Source of the DNA: UBA1163 sp049513055
GTDB lineage: Bacteria; Desulfobacterota; BSN033; UBA1163
Reading direction: 5' to 3'
DNA: 64,000 nucleotides
Assembly: GCA_049513055.1 (NCBI GenBank)
Contig: JBEKWN010000006.1
Coordinates: forward strand, 1-64,000
Positions within the stretch are counted from its first letter, which is position 1, and the number at the start of each line of letters is the position of its first letter. A program made the translations under genes and the position numbers. Under the pieces are notes generated by a model. That model ran no database searches and had not been told where the DNA came from. It saw only the letters and a list, made by a program, of their open reading frames with translations. Positions 24,689 through 32,225 of the stretch are shown here, piece after piece.

Positions 24689-25687
24689 ATGAAAGGCAAT
24701 TTAGCCCTGGAGGATAGAAGCAGGGCCAGGACATTCAGAGACTTGGTTATCATCTCTGTAACTGCCGTTTTGGCGTTTGCCATAGCCTATGTTTTTAATC
24801 TATTTGAGATGATCGCAGATTTGTCACGGAAACATGTAGGATGGAACATTGATGAATTCATTATTGTCCTTGCGATCTTAGCATTCGCTTTTGGGATTTT
24901 TTCATTACGGAGGTGGAGGGAATTGAAAGATGAAATTGCTGAGCGCAGGCGGGCGGAGAAGGAGATCAAAAAGCTGAATGAAGATTTGGAACGCCGGACC
25001 ATTGAGCTTGAAGCAACCAACAACGAATTGGAAGCATTCAGTTACTCTGTCTCCCATGACCTGCGCAACCCGGTGCTGGCCATTGGCGGTTTTTCGCGTC
25101 TCTTGTTAGAAAAATACTCAAGCCATCTCGATGAAAAAGGGCATCATTATTTAAATATCATACTGTCGAGCACACAAAACATGTGCCAGTTCATTGATGA
25201 TATTCTTGCTTTCTCTCATTCAGGGCACCGACAAATTGAGTTCTCAGACATTGACATGGGGGAACTTGCCAAAGCCTTATTTGAGGAACTCAAAGGCATC
25301 ACCTTAGGACGAATGCTGCGATTGAACCTTAAACCCCTTCCTCCTGCCCGTTGTGATCGGGCAATGATTCGGGAAGTCCTCATGAATCTGTTGTCCAATG
25401 CCATTAAATTTACAAGGGACAAAGAAACTGGTATCATTGAGATGAGTGGGTGGATTGAGAAAAATCAAAACATCTATTATGTCAAGGATAATGGTGCTGG
25501 GTTTGATATGCAGAATGCAGATAAATTATTCGGTGTTTTTCAACGGTTGCACAACACAGAGGAATTTGAAGGAACGGGTGTAGGGCTCGCCCTTGTCCAG
25601 CGCATTATTTATCGACACGGTGGACGAGTGTGGGCTGTAGGGAAAGTCAACGAAGGTGCCACCTTCTTTTTTTCGCTTCCAAGATGA
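24689..25687 (+). CDS. Second sensor histidine kinase
   Basis: 332 residues. Two membrane helices (about 18-40 and 55-73) enclose only a short loop, so a stimulus within the membrane or cytoplasm is likely. A coiled coil (EIAERRRAEKEIKKLNEDLE) leads to HisKA, with the acceptor in YSVSHDLRNP (His123), and an ATPase domain (NLLSNAIKFTRD; DNGAGFD; GTGVGLALVQRI). This is the phytochrome-kinase-like subgroup that is often followed by a single-domain response regulator; only a fragment of one remains downstream. It has no Shine-Dalgarno sequence and lies after regulatory element A. Confidence 0.9.
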   Translation: MKGNLALEDRSRARTFRDLVIISVTAVLAFAIAYVFNLFEMIADLSRKHVGWNIDEFIIVLAILAFAFGIFSLRRWRELKDEIAERRRAEKEIKKLNEDLERRTIELEATNNELEAFSYSVSHDLRNPVLAIGGFSRLLLEKYSSHLDEKGHHYLNIILSSTQNMCQFIDDILAFSHSGHRQIEFSDIDMGELAKALFEELKGITLGRMLRLNLKPLPPARCDRAMIREVLMNLLSNAIKFTRDKETGIIEMSGWIEKNQNIYYVKDNGAGFDMQNADKLFGVFQRLHNTEEFEGTGVGLALVQRIIYRHGGRVWAVGKVNEGATFFFSLPR

Positions 25688-25716
25688 GATTAAAATTCGA
25701 TGAAAGAAATGTATCC

Positions 25717-25755
25717 GAATTCCTTTTTGTTGAAGACAATCCAGACAAAGTTTAA
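25717..25755 (+). pseudogene. Fragment of a response-regulator receiver domain
   Basis: The frame EFLFVEDNPDKV followed by TAA matches the N-terminal acidic-pocket strand of single-domain receivers (ILLVEDNPDD...). Such genes often follow kinases like the one ending at 25687. Only about a dozen codons remain, so this is weak but positionally sensible evidence for a lost partner. Confidence 0.4.
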
Positions 25756-25831
25756 CTTACACACATAGAGATAGAGAGATATCGTTTTGCCAAGGAAGTG
25801 TTTAAGGACTTAATCCGATTTCTTGCTCCTC

Positions 25832-25870
25832 AAGATTGAAGAAATTTTCATCTAAATTCATCTCATTAAA
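25832..25870 (+). promoter_or_regulatory. Regulatory element B before the FemAB-like gene
   Basis: AAGATTGAAGAAATTTTCAT followed by CTAAATTCATC resembles element A at 24521. TTTCAT (25846-25851) and ATTCAT (25856-25861) are spaced by four rather than five bases, and a third half-site is degraded to ATTAAA (25865-25870). A possible -10 (TATTAA, 25880-25885) touches the ATG, which would make the mRNA leaderless. Confidence 0.4.
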
Positions 25871-25884
25871 CCCCTGTCTTATTA

Positions 25885-27015
25885 ATGGAAATGGTCGAGG
25901 TGACATACAAAATTTTAGATTCGGTTAGTAAAATCAATAGGAATGATTGGGATTCCGTATTCGGAAGTATTCCCGAAGGATATGAGTTTTACCATACGCT
26001 TGAAAAGTCAGACCTTAAAGAATTCTCTTTTTACTACTTACTCCTTTATCGAGACGGGAATATTCTTTCCATTGCGCCCCTCTTTGTTACTGATTTTTAT
26101 TTGGATATTGTTTTGGAAGGATTTATTAAAAATGTCATCGGTTTTATCCGTCATTTTGTACCCAAATTTTTTATTTTAAAGACGTTATTTTGCGGTTCCC
26201 CTTTCAGTGAAAATGGTGTTTTGGGTATCACGAAAGACGTTGGGGATGCCCGTATTCTTATTGACGAAATCGTTCAAGTCATGCAAAGATTTAGCAGAGG
26301 GAATAAGGTCCCCTTCATTATTTTTAAGGATTTCTTAAGAGAAGATACTTCCCTTTTAGATTCCCTTAGACACAAGGGATTTCTTAAGGTTGACAGCTTT
26401 CCCTTAGTCAGGATGGAATTGAATTTTAATTCCTTAGAAGAGTATTTTGGAAGTTTAAGCACTTCCACAAGAAAGGATTTGCGTCGTAAGATAAAAAAAG
26501 CTTACTCCAAGGATAAAATCAAAATAAGAGTTGTGGATGACATCGAAGATATCATCGACGATGTCTATCCCCTCTATTTAAACACCTATCACGCCGGCGA
26601 GGTAAAATTTGAGTTTTTAACCAAAGATTTTTTTATCAATGTCTCAAAAAATTTAAAACCGCACACCAAATATTTTCTTTATTATGTGGAAGATCAACTC
26701 GCTGCCTTTAACCTCTGCTTTGTATATGATCATTTACTGATCGATAAATTCATCGGTTTTGATTATGAGATCGCCCATCAATATTCTTTGTATTTCGTCA
26801 GTTGGTGTTTTAATATTGAGTGGTGCCTGAAAAATTCGATACGCTACTACCAAGTGGGGCAAACGGATTATGAACCAAAGTTAAAATTAGGCGGAAGTCT
26901 CGTCCCCTTATTCGCCTATTTCAAACACAAAAATTTATTTTTTAATTTAATTATAAAATTACTTGCGATATGGCTACTCAAACCAAATTCTTCCATCAGG
27001 AATGCAGAAAATTAG
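25885..27015 (+). CDS. FemAB/GNAT-like acyltransferase (peptidogalycan-type)
   Basis: 376 residues, two GNAT-like halves. The first half ends around MELNFNSLEEYFGSLSTSTR; a basic DLRRKIKKAY segment and the second half (VEDQLAAFNLCFVYDHLLIDKFIGFDY; YYQVGQTDYEPKLKLGG) follow. This arrangement is typical of the FemAB-like/BioF2-like acetyltransferase group, whose members transfer acyl or aminoacyl groups to envelope sugars. A Met two codons downstream (25891) is an alternative start. It is directly followed, with no gap, by the first SMR-type gene, so it heads a four-gene operon with the aminotransferase. Confidence 0.75.
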   Translation: MEMVEVTYKILDSVSKINRNDWDSVFGSIPEGYEFYHTLEKSDLKEFSFYYLLLYRDGNILSIAPLFVTDFYLDIVLEGFIKNVIGFIRHFVPKFFILKTLFCGSPFSENGVLGITKDVGDARILIDEIVQVMQRFSRGNKVPFIIFKDFLREDTSLLDSLRHKGFLKVDSFPLVRMELNFNSLEEYFGSLSTSTRKDLRRKIKKAYSKDKIKIRVVDDIEDIIDDVYPLYLNTYHAGEVKFEFLTKDFFINVSKNLKPHTKYFLYYVEDQLAAFNLCFVYDHLLIDKFIGFDYEIAHQYSLYFVSWCFNIEWCLKNSIRYYQVGQTDYEPKLKLGGSLVPLFAYFKHKNLFFNLIIKLLAIWLLKPNSSIRNAEN

Positions 27016-27432
27016 ATGCCGAAGCGTAAATTGACCCTAAAAATATTTTTATTTCTTATTCTTTCTGATGTGTTAGAGACGTTTCACCAATTTTGTTTTA
27101 AGAAAAGCGCTTTATTTGAGGAGGATCCTCCACTCACCGGTTTTTATGACCTTCTCCTATTTTTCAAAGTAGTCTTTTCTTCTCCGTTTTTCTGGATTGG
27201 TCTCCTCTCCTTAATCATCATGTTTATCATCTGGTCAAGCATCCTTTCAAAAATAGATTTAAGTATGGCCGTTCCCATCGCCAGTTTCAGCTATATCCTT
27301 GTTGCTTTGGTTTCCATCCTTTTTCTCCATGAGACGATCACCCTCCTCAGGTGGATGGGAATATTTTTAATATTGACCGGCGTGATATTCGTCTCCGTGA
27401 GCAGCCGTGTTAAAGAGAGCACTTTGACATGA
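27016..27432 (+). CDS. SMR/EamA-type small membrane protein, ArnE/ArnF-like subunit 1
   Basis: 138 residues with four hydrophobic helices. The last two (MAVPIASFSYILVALVSILFL; LRWMGIFLILTGVIFV) match the helix 3-4 pattern of small multidrug-resistance proteins, with LHETITLLRWMGI between them. A pair of such proteins encoded together next to an aminotransferase resembles ArnE/ArnF, the heterodimeric flippase for undecaprenyl-phosphate-aminoarabinose. The stop/start overlaps the second member (ATGA). Family membership is clear; the lipid-linked-sugar flippase role is inferred from pairing and context. Confidence 0.75.
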   Translation: MPKRKLTLKIFLFLILSDVLETFHQFCFKKSALFEEDPPLTGFYDLLLFFKVVFSSPFFWIGLLSLIIMFIIWSSILSKIDLSMAVPIASFSYILVALVSILFLHETITLLRWMGIFLILTGVIFVSVSSRVKESTLT

Positions 27433-27812
27433 AAGAAGGCCAGCTTTTTATTCTAAGTTTAATTGTATTTACAAGCCTCTGTGACACGTTCAGGGAGCTC
27501 TTCTTGAAATCAGGGGTGAATGTTTTAAATCAATTCAATCCCGGGAATATCAAAGAAGTGATCCTTTTTATTTTGAAATTAATCAGGACTCCGAGGGTGT
27601 GGATCAGTTTGCTTTTTGGTTTTCTTTCTTTATTTATTTGGCTCTTTATTTTATCAAAAGTCGATTTAAATTTTGCTTTCTCCTTAGACAGTATGCACTA
27701 TATCTTTATTGCCTTGGCCTCTCAGTTCCTATTAAAGGAAAAAGTGAGATTGACGCGCTGGGTGGGTACCCTCTTCATCGTATTGGGAATCACCTTGGTC
27801 ACCCTGAGTTAA
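27429..27812 (+). CDS. SMR/EamA-type small membrane protein, ArnE/ArnF-like subunit 2
   Basis: 127 residues, four predicted helices, paralogous to the preceding gene: both start LFxLxLIxxxxxCDTFRELFLK-like, contain WISLLFGFLSLFIWLFILSKVDLN, and end LKEKVRLTRWVGTLFIVLGI. Overlap by four bases with the upstream gene indicates equal production, as expected for a heterodimer. E. coli ArnF is similar in length (128 residues). Substrate unknown; alternatives are an amine exporter or a lipid-sugar flippase. Confidence 0.75.
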   Translation: MKEGQLFILSLIVFTSLCDTFRELFLKSGVNVLNQFNPGNIKEVILFILKLIRTPRVWISLLFGFLSLFIWLFILSKVDLNFAFSLDSMHYIFIALASQFLLKEKVRLTRWVGTLFIVLGITLVTLS

Positions 27813-27823
27813 TTGAACCTTCC

Positions 27824-29065
27824 ATGAGCCTATTCAGAGAAATTCCCCCCACGGCTGGTTTCCCCCTCTATTGGAAAGATATTTTGTCCGTCTTTAAGGT
27901 AAAAGATCCCGAAGACGTTTTGGAGAAGGATTTCAAAAATTACCTTAACGTTGAATATGCAAAGGTAACATGTTCGGGGACAGTCGCTTTATACCTTATC
28001 CTTGAGACCTTGAAAGAATTATCCCCTCGTAAAACGGTCATTATCCCTTCTTTTATATGCCCTCTCGTTCCCTTGGCCATTCAAAGAGCAGGATTAACTG
28101 TAGAGATATGCGACATCAACAAGGGTGATTTTAATTTTAACTTTGAAGCATTAGAGGAATTATGCTTAAAAAACCCAGATATCTTAGCAATCGTTCCCGT
28201 ACACCTGGGAGGGATCCCACTCGATTTTGATCCCATTAAAAATATTTCCAATCCATACGGGATATTTGTTATTGAGGATTGTGCCCAATCCTTAGGGGCA
28301 ACTTATCAAGAGAAGAAGGTGGGGACGCTGGGAGATTTTTCTTTTTTCAGCCTCTGTCGTGGCAAAGGATTAACCCTCTATGAAGGAGGAGTGGTGGTAA
28401 CCCATCGGAAAGATTACGGCGCTGTGTTGGGAAAAAAGATAGATCAGTTCGTCAAGGATGATTTTATTTTGGAAAGCCTGAGAGTCCTCGAATTATTTGG
28501 ATACTGGCTTTTATACCGCCCCTCTTTTTTCTGGTTTGTTTTCAGCCTCCCCCAAATTTTCTGGAATCTACAGGGCAAGAAATTCAAAGCCTTCATGGAA
28601 GACCTCACCATTGATTTTCCTATTCATCAAGTATCCAAGATGAGAAGATTAATAGGACATGTCCATTTCCATCACTTAGAGGAAGAGATAGAGAAACAAA
28701 GCCAAAAGGCATCTTATTATATAGAAGGGCTTAAAAACATCGAAGGGGTTCAAGTCATCAAGGCCCCTGAATATGGCAGGGGAAACTATCCTTATTTAAC
28801 TTTAATTTTTGATACCCCCGAGAAACGGGAGATGGCTTTAAAACAATTTGAAAATTCTGGCTTGGGGGTCTCCCAGATTTATGTCTGTGCCATTACGGAT
28901 TATGACTATCTCAAACCCATCCTCCCTGATCGGCCCTGTCCGAACGCCCGTTATCTGGCAGAGAGGGAAATCACTTTATCTACCAGTACTTTTTTGAAGG
29001 AGGTAGATTTAGATTCGATTTTAAATATATTAGGAGATTTATTAGGAGCTGGCCGGAGGCGATGA
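27824..29065 (+). CDS. DegT/DnrJ/EryC1/StrS-type aminotransferase
   Basis: 413 residues from the ATG at 27824, 11 bases after the preceding stop; an open extension to 27599 overlaps that gene and is spurious. Motifs: REIPPTAGFPL (group-typical start), CSGTVALYLILE, VIEDCAQSLGATY (PLP-contact Asp-Gln) and FFSLCRGKGLTLYEGG with the expected PLP Lys in RGKG. Such enzymes aminate keto-sugar nucleotides (as ArnB does at C4). Together with the two SMR proteins this suggests formation and flipping of a lipid-linked amino sugar. The 3' end overlaps the opposing ureohydrolase-like gene by 24 bases. Confidence 0.8.
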   Translation: MSLFREIPPTAGFPLYWKDILSVFKVKDPEDVLEKDFKNYLNVEYAKVTCSGTVALYLILETLKELSPRKTVIIPSFICPLVPLAIQRAGLTVEICDINKGDFNFNFEALEELCLKNPDILAIVPVHLGGIPLDFDPIKNISNPYGIFVIEDCAQSLGATYQEKKVGTLGDFSFFSLCRGKGLTLYEGGVVVTHRKDYGAVLGKKIDQFVKDDFILESLRVLELFGYWLLYRPSFFWFVFSLPQIFWNLQGKKFKAFMEDLTIDFPIHQVSKMRRLIGHVHFHHLEEEIEKQSQKASYYIEGLKNIEGVQVIKAPEYGRGNYPYLTLIFDTPEKREMALKQFENSGLGVSQIYVCAITDYDYLKPILPDRPCPNARYLAEREITLSTSTFLKEVDLDSILNILGDLLGAGRRR

Positions 29066-29989
29066 GTGGAGAAGTTCTAAGATGCTGAGATTTGTCCTTT
29101 CGTTTATTTCGTTTACCAAAGCATCGGATAGATATTTTGTCTTCAGGTCCTCGGGATGGTCCAAATACGAAATAAATTTCTTGAGCTTCCCCTTCACTGA
29201 AATCTCTGAATAATCTCCGACGATATCCAACCCGATAAGATCCACATGGCCCATGATCAGTTTTAGCATCCAAAGCAATTCTTTTAAAGAAAGCATTCCT
29301 TCTTCCCAATTCGTTAAGGCGTATTCGTTTCTTAAACAATCTTTATCGATGGAGAGGTAAACCCTTGGGGTGGGGAGACGTTTCAGGATGGAGAATAAAT
29401 GGTTCATCATGTCTTTCCCCTTCAACTCATTCCAGCTAATCTTATTTACGAATAGGCCCTTCTTCATTTTGATAGAGAAATTCTCTGGGATCCTTTTGAA
29501 AAAGGTAAATGAGGGACGGTGTGAATAAGGATAGATCTCTACCCTATTTCTTTTCAAGGATTTCATATTTCCAGTCTGAATCCAGGGACTCGATAGATCC
29601 TTGGAAGAAGTCCCTATGAGAATAAACTTCAAAATATTCTTGTTTCTTAAACTCTCGGCCACCCAAGAACCGCAACCCAGACGGGGGGGCAAGATGTCCC
29701 AGTCCGGATGAAAATCGAAAAGGATGACGCAAATCGGTTCGGCAAACTGATTGATTAAAATATGGCTCACCTGATGAAAATCACCAGAGCCTAAGAAAGT
29801 GACGGAGTTCTTAGCCGAACCGTCGATTCGTTTTTCGATTTCTTTCTTTGTCTTTTTATCCAACCAGATTCTTGCCCTGGGTCCAAGATCTTTTAGGTCT
29901 ATGATTTCGGTTTGATATCGGGAGATGAGGTTTTGTTGTTTGATCAGGCTGTCATCGAAATTTAATATGCGAATGGATTTACTTAACAT
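29042..29989 (-). CDS. Ureohydrolase-fold (arginase-like) protein
   Basis: 315 residues with the metal-binding blocks of the arginase/histone-deacetylase-like ureohydrolase fold: FLGSGDFHQVSH (GxxH), CVILFDFHPDWD (DxHxD) and VYLSIDKDCL (SxDxDxx). Overall similarity to biosynthetic arginases or agmatinases looks low, and the sequence around the first motif is atypical (GSGDFH instead of GGDHS). It is probably a metal-dependent amidino- or amide hydrolase of unknown substrate. It is the last gene of the minus-strand group and starts 5 bases after the TatA-like gene. Confidence 0.65.
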   Translation of the reverse strand: MLSKSIRILNFDDSLIKQQNLISRYQTEIIDLKDLGPRARIWLDKKTKKEIEKRIDGSAKNSVTFLGSGDFHQVSHILINQFAEPICVILFDFHPDWDILPPRLGCGSWVAESLRNKNILKFILIGTSSKDLSSPWIQTGNMKSLKRNRVEIYPYSHRPSFTFFKRIPENFSIKMKKGLFVNKISWNELKGKDMMNHLFSILKRLPTPRVYLSIDKDCLRNEYALTNWEEGMLSLKELLWMLKLIMGHVDLIGLDIVGDYSEISVKGKLKKFISYLDHPEDLKTKYLSDALVNEINERTNLSILELLHSSPPASS

Positions 29990-29994
29990 AAGAC

Positions 29995-30360
29995 TTATCG
30001 ATGAGGCGTTTCGTCCTTGGAGGTGGAAGGAATGAAATCCTTTTCAGGAGGAGACTTCTCAGATGAAGCGGGAGCCTCTTTTGGCGCTGAGGTTTCAGGT
30101 GTTCCAGGGCTGTCTGTCATGGAATTGGAAACCGACACGGCCAAATCAGCCAAGAGATTCTCCCGGGGGAGAGTGCTTTTTATCTCTTGCAAATCCTTCG
30201 TTTCAGCCTCAAAACTTCCCTTCATTTCTTCGGTCGATTTTTTGAACTCCTTGATCGCCTTACCGAGAGCCTTACTAAGCTCTGGAAGTTTTTGCGGCCC
30301 AAAGACAATTAAAGCAATGACCAAGATGACCAGCAATTCCGGCAACCCAATATCGAACAT
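29995..30360 (-). CDS. Twin-arginine translocase TatA/TatB family protein
   Basis: 121 residues. The opening MFDIGLPELLVILVIALIVF is a single membrane helix, then GPQKLPELSKALGKAIKEFKK forms the amphipathic helix, as in Tat A/B subunits. The long acidic Pro/Ser/Lys-rich tail (to residue 121) is like TatB. A TatA-like gene lies 74 bases upstream on the same strand. No TatC gene is in the window. GGAGG precedes the start. Confidence 0.85.
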   Translation of the reverse strand: MFDIGLPELLVILVIALIVFGPQKLPELSKALGKAIKEFKKSTEEMKGSFEAETKDLQEIKSTLPRENLLADLAVSVSNSMTDSPGTPETSAPKEAPASSEKSPPEKDFIPSTSKDETPHR

Positions 30361-30434
30361 AAATCCTCCTTTTGATTAAATCCCGAAGGATACTATTTCT
30401 CGATGATCAATGGCGTAAAATAGTCTTCGAATTT

Positions 30435-30632
30435 TTATTTTTTCCCTTCAGAAATTTCTTCGGTATTTTTGGGATCGATACCCATTTTCCCCTTTTCTTT
30501 GATGTTCTTCTTGAAGTTCTGAATTCCTTTTCCAAGCCCTTCACCGATCTGGGGAAGTTTATTGGCACCAAAAATGATCAAGACGATAACCAAAATGACA
30601 AGTAGCTCTGGCATTCCTATTCCGCCAAACAT
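30435..30632 (-). CDS. tatA: Twin-arginine translocase subunit TatA
   Basis: 65 residues: MFGGIGMPELLVILVIVLII is the short membrane helix, FGANKLPQIGEGLGKGIQNFKK the hinge and amphipathic helix, followed by a short basic tail. Typical TatA/E length. AAAGGAGG precedes the ATG. It would form the pore for folded proteins together with TatC encoded elsewhere. Confidence 0.9.
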   Translation of the reverse strand: MFGGIGMPELLVILVIVLIIFGANKLPQIGEGLGKGIQNFKKNIKEKGKMGIDPKNTEEISEGKK

Positions 30633-30704
30633 ATTTTCCTCCTTTAAAAATATTAAAAACCGCCACCTCTCCCGCTTGGGATGGGATAGGATTTTCAGAA
30701 TATG

Positions 30705-31376
30705 TTACCGGTCACGATAGGTATCTGCAAAGGTTCTATCGGGACGATGGCGTTGCCGTAAAAATTCCATCACACCGGGTAAAATTGAAATAACAATAAT
30801 CAGGTAGATAATCAGAGTGAAGTGTTTTTTGACAAAGAGAAGATTACCGAAATAAAAACCCCCGAAAACAAAAGCGGCAATCCAGGCAATCCCTCCTGAA
30901 ATGTTATAAGTAATAAAATGTCTGTAAGTCATCTTCCCAATCCCAGCCACAAAGGGGGCAAAGGTACGGATGATGGGAATGAATCTTGCTATGATAATAG
31001 TTTTCCCTCCATACTTCTCGTAGAACCGATGGGTACGGTCCAGATACTCCCTGTTCAGGAAACGGACTTTTTCCTTATGAAAAACCTTCGGTCCCACAAA
31101 GTATCCTATCCAGTAATTCACTGTATCTCCTGCTACTGCCGCAACGCTGAGAATGGCGAATAACCATCCGGCTTTCAGCGAGCCGCTGGCCGCAAAGGTA
31201 CCTGTAGCAAAAAGGAGAGAATCACCCGGAAGGATGGGAGTCACTACCAGACCTGTTTCACAAAAGATGATGAGAAAAAGCAATAGATATGTCCAAACAC
31301 CATAATTTTGAATGACCCAATTAAGATGCTCACCCAGGTGAATAAAAAGGTCGGTGAATCTTGTAAACAGTTCCAT
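30705..31376 (-). CDS. DedA family membrane protein
   Basis: 223 residues with the DedA/VTT signature: FCETGLVVTPILPGDSLLF in the first third, VNYWIGYFVG, GGKTIIIARFIPIIRTFAPF and several membrane segments. Some DedA proteins (UptA, DedA) are undecaprenyl-phosphate or phosphatidylethanolamine flippases. Given the polyprenyl-phosphate-sugar enzymes in the neighbouring cluster, a carrier-recycling role is attractive but unproven. It lies 38 bases after the hydrolase gene. Confidence 0.85.
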   Translation of the reverse strand: MELFTRFTDLFIHLGEHLNWVIQNYGVWTYLLLFLIIFCETGLVVTPILPGDSLLFATGTFAASGSLKAGWLFAILSVAAVAGDTVNYWIGYFVGPKVFHKEKVRFLNREYLDRTHRFYEKYGGKTIIIARFIPIIRTFAPFVAGIGKMTYRHFITYNISGGIAWIAAFVFGGFYFGNLLFVKKHFTLIIYLIIVISILPGVMEFLRQRHRPDRTFADTYRDR

Positions 31377-31414
31377 AGATTCTTAATGCGGATTCATTCT
31401 GTTTATGGGTAAAC

Positions 31415-32215
31415 CTAAGGGGAAGGGAATATCTGATCCCTAAAAAATTTTATCGTTTCTTCGGCCACCCGGTCCTTCTGGTTATCGATCGTCATCATGT
31501 GATAACTGTCATCCAGAATAATCTTTCGAACGATCTGGGAACCAATTTTCTTTTCGACAAAATCCGGGTTCTTGGTGCTAGTCAGATCATCTTCTCTGGA
31601 GTGGAGGATCAAGGCTGGAGTCGTGATAGCAGGGAGTTCTTTCTTCACCTCTCTGATCAACTTGAACAGTTCGTGCATACTCGCAGCCGGAGTCTTTGTA
31701 TAGGCAATCGAGTCATTTTTCATAAGATTGACAATCCGTTCCCTCAGTGGTTTGTTCTTTATTCCATATGGCTCTGTCTCCGAATACGAATAAATATATC
31801 TAAATGGAATGTAATAGGCGACGGGTAGCAGAAATTTAAACCAGGGGAGGCTCCAGCCATCATAAAAAAGAGTCGTCGAAATCAGAGATAAGGCCGCCAC
31901 TTCTGAACCAAACTCATAGGAGAGGTGAAGGGAGAGAAGGGCCCCCATACAAAGGCCCACGACAGATACCGTATCAAAAGATTTCTTCATCTCTATAAAG
32001 CTTTTATGGACTGACCGGTACCAATCTTCCCAGTTGGTTTTAGAAAGATTCTTAAGGGTTGTACAGTGCCCCTCCAGGCAGGGGCCTTTGACGGTGAACC
32101 CGGCTTTGTTTAATTTTCTGGCAAGGTATTTCATCTCGAAAGGACTCCCCGTCAGACCATGAATGAGCAGCACTGAATGATTTCCGCCAGAGAGGTCTAT
32201 CTTGTGATCGGACAT
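31415..32215 (-). CDS. Alpha/beta hydrolase (monoglyceride-lipase/carboxylesterase-like)
   Basis: 266 residues: LIHGLTGSPFEM (oxyanion loop), VSVVGLCMGALLSL (nucleophile elbow G-L-C-M-G, with Cys where Ser is usual), ILHSREDDLT (Asp) and LDDSYHMMTID (His). The Est30-like carboxylesterases have GLSMGG at this place; a Cys nucleophile is unusual and may indicate acyltransferase or thioesterase-type chemistry. It lies 10 bases after the class III aminotransferase and belongs to the ACP operon, so acting on an acyl-ACP product is possible. Confidence 0.8.
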   Translation of the reverse strand: MSDHKIDLSGGNHSVLLIHGLTGSPFEMKYLARKLNKAGFTVKGPCLEGHCTTLKNLSKTNWEDWYRSVHKSFIEMKKSFDTVSVVGLCMGALLSLHLSYEFGSEVAALSLISTTLFYDGWSLPWFKFLLPVAYYIPFRYIYSYSETEPYGIKNKPLRERIVNLMKNDSIAYTKTPAASMHELFKLIREVKKELPAITTPALILHSREDDLTSTKNPDFVEKKIGSQIVRKIILDDSYHMMTIDNQKDRVAEETIKFFRDQIFPSP

Positions 32216-32225
32216 TTTAAGTTTC

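Noticed and set aside
27599..27823. Longer start for the DegT aminotransferase
   Set aside because: The extension overlaps the second SMR gene out of frame and does not resemble aminotransferase N-termini.
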